Of a stretch of DNA of 33,628 nucleotides, positions 16,252-24,748 are shown piece by piece (the first letter of the stretch is position 1; each line of letters begins with the position of its first letter). A model generated the notes under the pieces. That model did no database searches, was not told where the DNA came from, and saw only the letters and a program-made list of their open reading frames with translations. A program made the position numbers and the translations under genes. This DNA is from Klebsiella planticola ATCC 33531 (GTDB taxonomy: Bacteria; Pseudomonadota; Gammaproteobacteria; Enterobacterales; Enterobacteriaceae): NCBI RefSeq assembly GCF_000735435.1, contig NZ_JMPP01000034.1, positions 1 through 33,628 of the forward strand, in the 5' to 3' direction.

Positions 16252-17451
16252 TTATTGGGCCGCCGGATATTTACCTTCCCAGACGACTTCCCGGTAGTGC
16301 TTCACATCGGTATCGCCTTCCGTACTGATAACCAGCACCACGGAGTGGCTATCCAGTCCGAGCTTATTCATCAGCGCTTCGCGCTGTGGGTGAAAATGTA
16401 CGGCGCAGAGAATGCCCAGACCGACAGCGCCAGACTCTCCGGAAATCACCCGTGGATCGGTGCCGAGAGGATTACCCAGTACGCGCATCCCGAGCGCGGC
16501 TACGGCATCCTGACAGGAGATAAACTGGGTGGCGCAGTTGCGTAGAATGTCCCAGCCCAGCGGGTTGGGTTCGCCGCAGGCCAGGCCCGCCATAATCGTG
16601 GCCATGCTGCCGCCAACGTTGACGATTTGACCTTTGACGCCTGAACGGTAGAGACAATCCGCCAGCTCCGGCTCAACGATAACCGAATGCAGATCGCGTG
16701 CGCCGAAGACGTCCACCAGATAACCGAGCACGCCGCCGGCCATCGCGCCGACGCCAGCCTGCAGGAAGACGTGGGTCGGACGAGCAATGCCCATTGCCGC
16801 CATCTGCTCTACCGCTTCATCGGCGAGGGTGGCGTAACCTTGCATAATCCTGGTCGGGATTTTGGTATATCCCTCCCAGGCGGTGTCTTGTACCACCTCC
16901 CAGCCGTTTTGCCGGGCAGTTTGCATCGTGAAGCGTACGGTATCGTCATAGTTCATCTCGGTGACGATACACCGGGCGCCAAGCCGCAGGATGGCATCAA
17001 CGCGCTCCTGGGCCGATCCTTTGGGCATATAGATAACGGCATTCTGACCCAGCTGCTGTGCCGCCCACGCCACGCCGCGTCCGTGGTTACCATCGGTGGT
17101 GGTGGCAAAGGTCATCTTTTCTTTTGTACTGGCTTTGAAGGTAGCGAATGAGAACGCGTTGATATCCAGGTGATATTTTTCGCACAGCAGCTGTGCGATA
17201 GCGTAGGCGCCGCCCAGCATTTTGAATGCGTTCAGACCGAAACGCTGCGACTCGTCTTTGACCAGAATCGTACTCACGCCAAACAGAGCCGCCAGCGACT
17301 TAAGGGCATACAGCGGCGTCGGTTCATATCCGACGATTTTTTGATGAAAATGGCGCGCCTGTTGCGCCTGCTGGCGCGAAAACAGCGGCGATGCTTCGCC
17401 GGTAAAAAAACGGTTTTCGGCAATATCCATTTTCAGTGAGAAAGCAGACAT
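16252..17451 (-). CDS. ygeX: YgeX, 2,3-diaminopropionate ammonia-lyase
   Basis: This 399-residue PLP enzyme (E. coli YgeX, 398) converts 2,3-diaminopropionate to pyruvate and two ammonia. The PLP lysine is K77 in NAFKMLGG, followed by TTDGNHGRG near 116 and the glycine-rich cofactor loop QAGVGAMAGG around 217-226. In the cluster it would use diaminopropionate released from urate, giving pyruvate for fermentation and nitrogen. AAGGACA precedes the ATG by 5-6 nt. Second gene of the ygeW operon. Confidence 0.95.
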   Translation of the reverse strand: MSAFSLKMDIAENRFFTGEASPLFSRQQAQQARHFHQKIVGYEPTPLYALKSLAALFGVSTILVKDESQRFGLNAFKMLGGAYAIAQLLCEKYHLDINAFSFATFKASTKEKMTFATTTDGNHGRGVAWAAQQLGQNAVIYMPKGSAQERVDAILRLGARCIVTEMNYDDTVRFTMQTARQNGWEVVQDTAWEGYTKIPTRIMQGYATLADEAVEQMAAMGIARPTHVFLQAGVGAMAGGVLGYLVDVFGARDLHSVIVEPELADCLYRSGVKGQIVNVGGSMATIMAGLACGEPNPLGWDILRNCATQFISCQDAVAALGMRVLGNPLGTDPRVISGESGAVGLGILCAVHFHPQREALMNKLGLDSHSVVLVISTEGDTDVKHYREVVWEGKYPAAQ

Positions 17452-17485
17452 ACACTGTCCTTATCCTTCATGCGGAGGCTGTGAT

Positions 17486-17503
17486 GCTGGCCTGCAGGCC
17501 AGC
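17486..17503 (-). other. 18-nt perfect palindrome, ygeW/ygeX junction
   Basis: GCTGGCC-TGCA-GGCCAGC forms a 7-bp hairpin with a 4-nt loop, 8 nt after the ygeW stop. No T-run follows. It is the first of three such hairpins in the operon's gaps. Confidence 0.7.
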
Positions 17504-17511
17504 CTGATAGG

Positions 17512-18699
17512 TTACTTGACGCGTTTTTGCGCTTCGTTGAGCAGTTGTTCCAGCAACTGACCTGGTCTGGCGTATTTGCGGCACAAAATCATGGCGGCGA
17601 TGATGTATGGCTTCCAGCTGGCTTCTTTGTAGGTGGCGATCCGGTATTTTTCGAAGACGGCTTCGGTGACTTCCCCCTCGTCGCAGGAGACGCCGGTGAT
17701 ATCGGCAGGCAGACAGTGCATATATAGCGCCTCGCCGCCTTGAGTCTGCGCCATCATCTCTTCAGTACAGTGCCAGTCTTTATGGTTGGCGTTTTGCGCC
17801 AGGCAGGCCTGCTCCAGGGCTTTTAACCCGGCATGATCGTTAGCGCGCAGCAGTTCGGTGCGTTTTTCCATCACCTTATAAGGCGCCCAGGACTTCGGAT
17901 AAACAATGTCCGCATCCTTAAATGCTTCCGCCATATCGGTGACCTGACGGAAGTGACCGCCAGAAGCTTTGGCGTTGTTTTTCGCCACGTCGATGACGTC
18001 CGGAATCAGATCGTAGCCTTCCGGATGTGCCAGAGTGACGTCCATACCAAAGCGGGTCATCAGACCGATAATTCCCTGAGGTACCGAGAGAGGTTTGCCG
18101 TAACTTGGCGAGTAGGCCCAGGTCATGGCGATTTTTTTACCTTTCAGGTTTTCCAGCGATCCAAAATGTTCACGCAGCCAGGCAAGATCGGCCATTGCCT
18201 GCGTCGGGTGGTCAATATCGCACTGCAGGTTAATGAGGGCCGGGCGCTGCGGCAGTACGCCCTGTTGGTATCCGTCATCCAACGCGTCGCCGACTTCACG
18301 CATGTAGGCATTGCCGGCGCCAAGATACATATCATCGCGAATACCGATAACATCGGCGCAAAATGAGATCATATTGGCGGTTTCGCGAACGGTTTCGCCG
18401 TGGGCAATTTGTGATTTGCCTTCATCCAGGTCCTGCTGCGCGAGACCTAACAAATTCAGCGCTGAGGCATAGGAGAAGCGAGTGCGGGTTGAGTTATCGC
18501 GAAAAACAGAAATTCCCAGCCCGCTATTAAACACCTGGGTGGCAATATTCTCTGCGCGCAGCGTCTTTAAGGCTTCGGCAACATCCAGCACCTGTTTCAG
18601 TTCATCCGGAGACTGCTCCCATGTCAGCAGGAAGTCTTTATCGTGCAGGTTGGAGTTGAGGTGGTTGATATCCTTAATCAGTTCGTTAACAGTTTTCAT
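17512..18699 (-). CDS. ygeW: YgeW, aspartate/ornithine carbamoyltransferase-family enzyme
   Basis: This 395-residue protein matches E. coli YgeW (396). The carbamoyl-phosphate motif STRTR is at 70-74, and HPTQ and HCLP motifs are intact. YgeW does not act on ornithine or aspartate in published tests as I recall, and its context points to a ureido compound derived from urate, run in the phosphorolytic direction to give carbamoyl phosphate for YqeA (inference). It is the first gene of the operon. AGGA lies 7-8 nt before the ATG; a sigma-54-like promoter is 97-111 nt upstream. Confidence 0.94.
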   Translation of the reverse strand: MKTVNELIKDINHLNSNLHDKDFLLTWEQSPDELKQVLDVAEALKTLRAENIATQVFNSGLGISVFRDNSTRTRFSYASALNLLGLAQQDLDEGKSQIAHGETVRETANMISFCADVIGIRDDMYLGAGNAYMREVGDALDDGYQQGVLPQRPALINLQCDIDHPTQAMADLAWLREHFGSLENLKGKKIAMTWAYSPSYGKPLSVPQGIIGLMTRFGMDVTLAHPEGYDLIPDVIDVAKNNAKASGGHFRQVTDMAEAFKDADIVYPKSWAPYKVMEKRTELLRANDHAGLKALEQACLAQNANHKDWHCTEEMMAQTQGGEALYMHCLPADITGVSCDEGEVTEAVFEKYRIATYKEASWKPYIIAAMILCRKYARPGQLLEQLLNEAQKRVK

Positions 18700-18795
18700 T
18701 TTTAGATCCTGGTAGTGAATGACGAGCTTAATGATTGCTGTGCGGTCGGGAGCGGCGAGCGTGAAGTGGCGACGGCCAGCGCTGTATATTCACTA

Positions 18796-18810
18796 ACAAT
18801 AACTGTGCCA
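18796..18810 (-). promoter_or_regulatory. Sigma-54-like promoter for the ygeW operon
   Basis: The minus strand reads TGGCAC (perfect -24 box), AGTTA, TTGT. Spacing is correct, but the -12 element is GT instead of GC, a change expected to weaken it. It lies 97-111 nt before ygeW. Confidence 0.5.
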
Positions 18811-18980
18811 GTTCCTGATAAAGAGGCAGACGCAGAGATAAATGGCCGTAATTATGGGATGACGATCACGTAAACATCGGGGAGCCTGGGGGTGAGGTAA
18901 ATAAGATTCATTTTCGTTATGCTGGCTTGAATGCGGTTTCTTTTATTCACAGGCAACTGAGAGGGGGGAGAAGAGGCGGG

Positions 18981-19030
18981 TTTATCGTCAAATTGATAAA
19001 AACCCTCTGCGAATTCTCATATTGATATGA
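18981..19030. promoter_or_regulatory. Two inverted repeats, candidate YgeV-binding region
   Basis: TTTATC-N8-GATAAA (18981-19000) and TCATAT-TG-ATATGA (19017-19030) share the core ATTGATA. They are 170-220 nt upstream of the ygeW -24 box, a usual enhancer distance. The half-sites resemble those near uacT and ygfK. Confidence 0.4.
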
Positions 19031-19166
19031 AAATGTGATATCGCCTCCATATTTCCGTCAAAGAGTGAAAAGGGGATTTTATCTGCATCAAATACTTCCC
19101 ACCCTGGGGTAGTATCATCGGGAAAGAATAAAGATAGTTTTCGGTTAGTGAGAGTAAGGGTTCATT

Positions 19167-20945
19167 ATGATTTCCTCTAACACCTTATCCGTATTGATGC
19201 AAATTCAACCCACAATTCAACGATTTGCTCGTATGCTTTCCAGCGTTCTTCAGCTTGAGGTCGAGATTGTCGATAACACACTCTGTCGCGTCGCCGGGAC
19301 AGGGGCGTACGGGAGGTTGCTTGGAAAAAAGTTGAATGAAGATTCGCGACTTTTGCGTTACATAATAGAAACAAAAAAAGACAAAGTTGTTACCCATTCA
19401 CGTTTTGATCCCCTTTGTAAAGGATGTGCCAGCAAAGAGAATTGCAAAGAGAAAGCGTTTCTTGGCACGCCTGTTATTTATCAGGGGCAGTGCGTGGGCG
19501 TTATTAGCCTTATTGCGTTAACCCGCGAGCAGCAGGAGCGAATTAAGGACAATCTCCACGAATTCTCCGATTACGTTCGCCATGTCTCATCAATATTTGT
19601 TTCGCGGTTGCTGGAAGGTCAGGGCAGTAGCGATAATATTCAAAAAATATTTTTGACCATGATTGAAAATATGGATCAGGGGGTGCTGGTGGTTAGTCTC
19701 GATCAAAAGATAAAATTTGCTAACCAGACGGCATTAAAGATTCTTGGCGTGAATCAGGGAAATATGGTTGGCAAAACGATTACTTTTCGCCCGTTAACCT
19801 TTGAACATAATTTTGTTCGCGGCCATATGCAGCATGTGATCTCCTTTGATGACAAGAAAGAACTTATTATCGGGCAGCTGCATGCTGTTCAGGATCAGTG
19901 GCTATTCTTAATGGCGTTTCATCAATCGCACGCCACGACGGATTTCAGTTCGGCGCAGGACGAGCCGCAGATTGAGCAGCTGATTGGCGAATGTCGCCCG
20001 ATGCGTCAGTTGAAAAAACTGATTAGCCGCATAGCGCGCGGTCCGTCCAGCGTGATGGTTGCTGGCGAAAGCGGGACCGGAAAAGAGGTTGTCGCCCGCG
20101 CCATTCATAAGCTGAGCGACCGACAGGCAAAGCCGTTTATTGCTATCAACTGTGCGGCTATCCCGGAACAGCTGCTGGAGAGCGAGCTGTTTGGTTACGT
20201 AAAGGGAGCATTTACCGGCGCGTCGGCTAACGGTAAACCCGGGCTGATACAGGCGGCGAATCACGGTACGCTGTTTCTCGATGAGATTGGCGATATGCCG
20301 CTTACCCTGCAGGCAAAGCTGCTAAGAGCAATTGAGTCGCGTGAGATCCAGCCGGTAGGGGCCAGTCACCCGGTTCCGGTTGATATCCGCATTATTTCCG
20401 CCACCAACCAAAACCTGGCGCAGTTTATCGCCGAGGGTAAATTCCGTGAGGACCTCTATTACCGGCTTAACGTGATTCCGTTAAGGTTGCCGCCGCTACG
20501 CGAGCGGCAGGATGACATCGAGCTGCTCATTCACCATTTCCTGCAGCTGCATACCCGCCGTCTCGAGCTGGTCTATCCCGGCGTCTCTCCCGAGGTAATC
20601 GGTTTGCTTAAGCGCTATCATTGGCCTGGCAATATCCGCGAGCTAAGCAATTTGATGGAGTATCTGGTCAACGTTGTGCCATCTGGTGAGGTGATTGATG
20701 CGTCATTGCTTCCGCCTAACTTAATCTGCAGCGGTAAAACCACCGGGCGCGATGCCAGCCTGCCAGGCGAGGCAGCGGAGGTTAAAGAGGAAGAGGGCAG
20801 TACGGCGCTGGAAGCGATGGAAAAACAGATGATTCGCGACGCTCTGACTCGCTACAGCAATAAGAAGCAGGCAGCGGATGAGCTGGGAATTGGCATTGCC
20901 ACGCTGTATCGCAAAATTAAAAAGTACGAACTGATTGGCATCTGA
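19167..20945 (+). CDS. ygeV: YgeV, sigma-54-dependent activator of the purine cluster
   Basis: This 592-residue protein (same length as E. coli YgeV) has an N-terminal sensory region with CxxC-x5-C (C84, C87, C93), a PAS-like domain (about 155-255), a central AAA+ domain and a C-terminal Fis-type helix-turn-helix (about 566-585). The AAA+ domain shows Walker A GESGTGKE at 300-307, the sigma-54 contact motif GAFTGA at 347-352 and Walker B LFLDEIGD at 369-376. It should be competent to drive the -24/-12 promoters found in this window. The inducer is probably urate or a product, and the cysteines could sense redox state; both are inference. AAGGG lies 6-7 nt before the ATG. Confidence 0.95.
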   Translation: MISSNTLSVLMQIQPTIQRFARMLSSVLQLEVEIVDNTLCRVAGTGAYGRLLGKKLNEDSRLLRYIIETKKDKVVTHSRFDPLCKGCASKENCKEKAFLGTPVIYQGQCVGVISLIALTREQQERIKDNLHEFSDYVRHVSSIFVSRLLEGQGSSDNIQKIFLTMIENMDQGVLVVSLDQKIKFANQTALKILGVNQGNMVGKTITFRPLTFEHNFVRGHMQHVISFDDKKELIIGQLHAVQDQWLFLMAFHQSHATTDFSSAQDEPQIEQLIGECRPMRQLKKLISRIARGPSSVMVAGESGTGKEVVARAIHKLSDRQAKPFIAINCAAIPEQLLESELFGYVKGAFTGASANGKPGLIQAANHGTLFLDEIGDMPLTLQAKLLRAIESREIQPVGASHPVPVDIRIISATNQNLAQFIAEGKFREDLYYRLNVIPLRLPPLRERQDDIELLIHHFLQLHTRRLELVYPGVSPEVIGLLKRYHWPGNIRELSNLMEYLVNVVPSGEVIDASLLPPNLICSGKTTGRDASLPGEAAEVKEEEGSTALEAMEKQMIRDALTRYSNKKQAADELGIGIATLYRKIKKYELIGI

Positions 20946-21145
20946 TTCGTGAACGGGCAAGGATAGCCCTTATGCTAAACGTGTGCCCGAGTGGCGGCGG
21001 GTTATCACTCTGAGAGCGGCAATTATCAAAATCATCTCTTCTTTACTCCGGCTTGTGGTTTGACTCATTCACTGCTGCCTGTGAGGCCAACAGCAGGCAG
21101 TGCTTGCTCGCTTCAGTCTTCATTTCTGTCTGTTTTTTAACCAGG

Positions 21146-21160
21146 TGGCGTCATTATTGC
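21146..21160 (+). promoter_or_regulatory. Sigma-54 (-24/-12) promoter for the OFA transporter
   Basis: TGGCGTC, ATTA, TTGC followed by T: exact GG-N10-GC spacing, TGGC intact at -24 and a perfect -12 box. It is 62 nt before the transporter ATG at 21222 and lies just downstream of ygeV. Confidence 0.7.
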
Positions 21161-21221
21161 TTTGTAACTCTGTCTTCGGCCGCTGAGGCCGCCGGTTAGC
21201 AAACATGATAAGGACAGGATT

Positions 21222-22871
21222 ATGGCGCAACTCAATGAGAATACACCCCCCTTAGCCGTATCACCGATCACCCCCTTTTTTGCAAAGTCTCGCATCATTG
21301 CCCGCCCCGGATTTAACCGTTGGCTGGTCCCTCCGGCGGCGTTAGCCGTGCATTTATGCATCGGTATGGCTTACGGCTTTTCCGTCTTCTGGTTGCCAAT
21401 GTCGCAGTTAATTGGCGGTATACAACCTCTGCAGTGTCCGGCTGAGATGTCATTCTGGCAGCAGCTATTGACCCGAGAATGTGACTGGAAAATTTCGCTG
21501 CTGGGTTGGACCTATACCTTGTTTTTTGTTTTCCTTGGCTGCGCCGCGGCACTCTGGGGAAGCTGGCTGGAAAAAGTCGGTCCGCGACTGGTGAGTCTCG
21601 TCGCGACGCTGTGCTGGTGCGGCGGGTTGCTGCTCTCCGCTCTGGCCATTTACAGTCATCAGCTGTGGCTACTGTGGCTGGGAGCCGGAGTGATTGGCGG
21701 TATTGGCCTGGGGCTGGGCTACATAGCGCCGGTTTCTACGTTACTGCGCTGGTTTCCGGACAAACGTGGGATGGCTGCCGGCATGGCGATCATGGGCTTC
21801 GGCGGCGGAGCACTGGTTGGCGCGCCGTTGGCGAACTGGCTGATGAACTTTTTTGCCGGTCCGCAAGGAAACGGCGTCTGGCAGAGTATCCTGGCGCTGG
21901 CGGGGATCTACTCGCTGTTTATGTTGTGCGGTACGTTTGGCTACCGTTTGCCGCCAATGGGCTGGCATCCCTCGGGGGAGAAAGCGCAAAAAGTGATGCG
22001 TAATCATTCCACCATACAGGTGCATGTCAGCGTGGCGTGGCGAACGCCCCAGTTCTGGCTGCTGTGGCTGGTGTTGTGGTTGAATGTCACCGCCGGTATC
22101 GGCATTTTGGGTATGGCCTCACCCATGCTGCAAGAGATTTTTGCCGGAAAGCTCCTCTCGCAGGACCTGAGCTGGAATGAATTAAGTGGCGAACAGTTGA
22201 AGCGGATTGCGACGATGGCCGCCGGATTCACCGGCCTGCTCAGTTTGTTTAATATTCTGGGCCGTTTCTTCTGGGCTTCGGTGTCGGATATGTGCGGCAG
22301 AAAGACCACTTTTGCCTTAATCTTTTTTCTGGGGGCGTTGTTATACGGGACGTTGCCGCTGACCAACCACGGTGGCTATGTGGCGCTTTTCGTCTGCGCG
22401 CTGTGCGTCATTATTTCGATGTATGGCGGCGGCTTTGCCACCATTCCGGCTTATCTGGCCGATGTCTTTGGCTCTCAGATGGTTGGCGCGATTCACGGTC
22501 GTCTGCTGACCGCCTGGTCCGCTGCCGGCATTAGCGGGCCGGTGCTGGTGAATTACCTGCGAGAATATCAGCTGGCGCAAGGCATCGCCCCGGCGCGGAT
22601 CTATGATATTACGCTGCTGGTCTTGACGGCATTACTGGTTATGGGTTTCATCTGCAACCAGCTTGTGCGCCCGATTGCGGAAAAATATGCCATGACCGCC
22701 GAACAGCAGCAGCAGGCTAAGGGCATGTATACCATTAATGCTAACGCGCAGCTGACGTGGGAGGCCCGTCCCTCCGTTGTGCTACTAACGTTAAGCTGGT
22801 TTGCTGTGGGTCTACCGCTGCTGTGGGGGATGGGAACGACGTTGCAACAGGCGATAAAATTTTTCATATAG
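21222..22871 (+). CDS. OFA-family MFS transporter (oxalate/formate antiporter-like)
   Basis: This 549-residue membrane protein has about 12 hydrophobic segments and fits the OFA branch of the major facilitator superfamily. A long insert after the first segment carries CPAEMSF and CDWK, usual for the longer enterobacterial members; the MFS loop SDMCGRKT is near 353-360. Family members exchange small carboxylates such as oxalate, formate or pyruvate, but the substrate here is unknown. AAGGA lies about 8 nt before the ATG. Its sigma-54 promoter and position after ygeV suggest co-induction with urate degradation, where it could move formate or a fermentation acid (inference). Confidence 0.85.
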   Translation: MAQLNENTPPLAVSPITPFFAKSRIIARPGFNRWLVPPAALAVHLCIGMAYGFSVFWLPMSQLIGGIQPLQCPAEMSFWQQLLTRECDWKISLLGWTYTLFFVFLGCAAALWGSWLEKVGPRLVSLVATLCWCGGLLLSALAIYSHQLWLLWLGAGVIGGIGLGLGYIAPVSTLLRWFPDKRGMAAGMAIMGFGGGALVGAPLANWLMNFFAGPQGNGVWQSILALAGIYSLFMLCGTFGYRLPPMGWHPSGEKAQKVMRNHSTIQVHVSVAWRTPQFWLLWLVLWLNVTAGIGILGMASPMLQEIFAGKLLSQDLSWNELSGEQLKRIATMAAGFTGLLSLFNILGRFFWASVSDMCGRKTTFALIFFLGALLYGTLPLTNHGGYVALFVCALCVIISMYGGGFATIPAYLADVFGSQMVGAIHGRLLTAWSAAGISGPVLVNYLREYQLAQGIAPARIYDITLLVLTALLVMGFICNQLVRPIAEKYAMTAEQQQQAKGMYTINANAQLTWEARPSVVLLTLSWFAVGLPLLWGMGTTLQQAIKFFI

Positions 22872-22946
22872 CGAGGCGATCGTGCGCATGCGGACGCAAC
22901 GCATCCATTACGCTGCCGGAGGCGTGAGTTCGCCTGTATTTCTGAA

Positions 22947-22972
22947 CAGCCCCGCAGAAACGATCGGGGCTG
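22947..22972 (+). terminator. Hairpin after OFA transporter, possible terminator
   Basis: CAGCCCCG and CGGGGCTG form an 8-bp perfect stem with a 10-nt loop, 75 nt past the transporter stop. It is followed by CAACATAT, not a T-run, so termination may be weak or Rho-assisted. Confidence 0.45.
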
Positions 22973-23083
22973 CAACATATAGATTCCATTTGAATAACGA
23001 TTCCTATTCTCTGCTGCGATGATACACTGACAAACTGTGATCTTTGTCATACCGTAATTCATACCGAGAAAAGAGACACTGCT

Positions 23084-23719
23084 ATGCAACATATCATTGA
23101 GGGTTTCCTCAACTTCCAGAAAGAGATCTTCCCGCAGCGTAAAGAGCTCTTCCGTAGCCTGGCCTCCAGTCAGAATCCCAAAGCGCTGTTTATCTCCTGT
23201 TCTGACAGCCGCCTGGTACCGGAACTGGTGACCCAGCAGGAACCGGGACAGCTCTTTGTCATTCGTAACGCGGGGAATATCGTGCCCTCGTTCGGGCCAG
23301 AGCCGGGCGGCGTTTCCGCGACTATCGAATATGCCGTTGTTGCCCTGGGCGTCACCGATATTGTGATCTGCGGCCATTCCAACTGCGGCGCGATGACTGC
23401 GGTTGCGACTTGTCAGTGTCTGGATCCGATGCCGGCGGTGGCGCATTGGTTGCGCTATGCCGATGCGGCAAAAGCGGTGGTCGAGAAAGGCACCTGGAAC
23501 AGTGAAATCGATAAAGTGAATGCGATGGTGCGGGAAAACGTCATCGCACAGCTGAACAACATCAAAACTCACCCGTCGGTTGCCGTGGGTCTGCGCGATA
23601 AGGCGCTGCGCCTGCACGGCTGGGTCTACGATATCGAAAGCGGGGCGATTGGCGCGCTGGATAAGAACACCAAAACCTTCGTATCGCTGTCGGAGAACCC
23701 GGCCGTCTACTTCGAGTAA
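23084..23719 (+). CDS. cynT: Beta-class carbonic anhydrase (CynT-like)
   Basis: This 211-residue protein is close to E. coli CynT (219). Zinc ligands C39, H98 and C101 and the D41/R43 dyad are in CSDSR and GHSNCGAM. It interconverts CO2 and bicarbonate in the cytoplasm. E. coli cynT lies with cynS (cyanase), cynX and cynR; none is here, so cyanate detoxification is not supported by context. It may instead handle CO2/bicarbonate from formate, carbamate or ureide breakdown. A strong hairpin separates it from the upstream transporter, so it probably has its own promoter. Confidence 0.88.
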   Translation: MQHIIEGFLNFQKEIFPQRKELFRSLASSQNPKALFISCSDSRLVPELVTQQEPGQLFVIRNAGNIVPSFGPEPGGVSATIEYAVVALGVTDIVICGHSNCGAMTAVATCQCLDPMPAVAHWLRYADAAKAVVEKGTWNSEIDKVNAMVRENVIAQLNNIKTHPSVAVGLRDKALRLHGWVYDIESGAIGALDKNTKTFVSLSENPAVYFE

Positions 23720-23882
23720 TTTCTCTCATCAGGGCAGGGAAGCCCTGGATCTCAGCATCCCGTTTTTTGACTGGTCCCCCCATTTTTCCCCTGTGGCTTT
23801 CCCGTCGCCTGCATCATGACCGACCGTCATCGCGCATCTGCCATACTCATGACTGCTTTACCATCGTGCAGGAGGGGGAATA

Positions 23883-24677
23883 ATGATTAAGCTATGTGAA
23901 ACGTGCGGCACGTCGTATGAAGAAACAAGAGCCACAATCTTACGCTGCAAGATTTGTGACGATGAGCGGCAGTATGTCCCGGTCAGCGGACAGGCGTGGA
24001 TAACCTTTGACGATCTCATCAGCCGTCATACCAACGCCTGGCAGCAGCATGACCACGCGCTGTTTAGCCTTAAAACCGTTCCCCGGTTCGCTATCAATCA
24101 GCGCGCCTTTCTGCTCAGAACGCCGCAGGGCAATATTCTGTGGGATTGCATTGCCAATCTCGATGCTGCCACGACGGCGTTGATAACGGCGCTCGGCGGT
24201 ATTGATGCTATCGCGATTTCCCACCCCCATTACTACACCACCATGCAGGATTGGGCGGCCGCCTTTGATGCACCGGTCTATCTGCATGCCAGCGATAGCG
24301 AGTGGATCGTGCGCCATAGCCCGGCGATTCGCCTGTGGCAAGGCGATGCGCTTGAGCTATGGCCCTCGGTGCAGCTGTTGCGACTGGGCGGTCACTTTGC
24401 CGGGGGAACCGTTCTACACTGGCGCGAGGGCGATGGCACGCTGCTGGTGGGCGACATCCTGCAGGTGACTCCCGGCGCGGATGCGGTCTCTTTTATGTGG
24501 AGCTACCCAAATATGCTGCCGTTGCCCGCGCCGGTAATTGAAAGCATCAGGCAGCGGCTGGCCGGCGTGCGGTTTAGCCGACTGTACGGCGCCTTCGAAG
24601 GGCAAGATATGCCGAAAAACGCGCACGAAAGGGTACAACGTTCCGCAGAGAAATATCTCGCCTGCCTGCGTGGATGA
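23883..24677 (+). CDS. MBL-fold hydrolase-like protein with N-terminal zinc ribbon
   Basis: This 264-residue protein starts with a zinc-ribbon-like CxxC...CxxC (C5, C8, C22, C25). A metallo-beta-lactamase-like domain follows with SHPHYYTT (H114, H116), GGHFAGG (H171) and a GDI aspartate (D191). The usual HxHxDH motif is changed to HPHYY, so the second metal site may be lost or altered. The ribosome-binding site is strong (AGGAGGGGG). Substrate unknown. It is convergent with the SDR gene that follows. Confidence 0.75.
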   Translation: MIKLCETCGTSYEETRATILRCKICDDERQYVPVSGQAWITFDDLISRHTNAWQQHDHALFSLKTVPRFAINQRAFLLRTPQGNILWDCIANLDAATTALITALGGIDAIAISHPHYYTTMQDWAAAFDAPVYLHASDSEWIVRHSPAIRLWQGDALELWPSVQLLRLGGHFAGGTVLHWREGDGTLLVGDILQVTPGADAVSFMWSYPNMLPLPAPVIESIRQRLAGVRFSRLYGAFEGQDMPKNAHERVQRSAEKYLACLRG

Positions 24678-24748
24678 CGCCTGTTAATGGCGATGAGAAG
24701 CCCTTTTGGACAGGACTCCTCTGCGTCGCGCCTTGCCGAAAATGGCCG

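Larger units (their letters stand above)
18700..19166. other. 467-nt divergent control region ygeW/ygeV
   Basis: There is no gene here. It holds a sigma-54-like promoter for ygeW at 18796-18810 and two AT-rich inverted repeats nearer ygeV (18981-19000, 19017-19030). A sigma-70 promoter for ygeV must lie in the last 150 nt, but I see no convincing pair of boxes. Confidence 0.7.

Noticed and set aside
23084-24677. Complete cyanate operon
   Set aside because: Only a CynT-like gene is present; the neighbours are not CynS, CynX or CynR.
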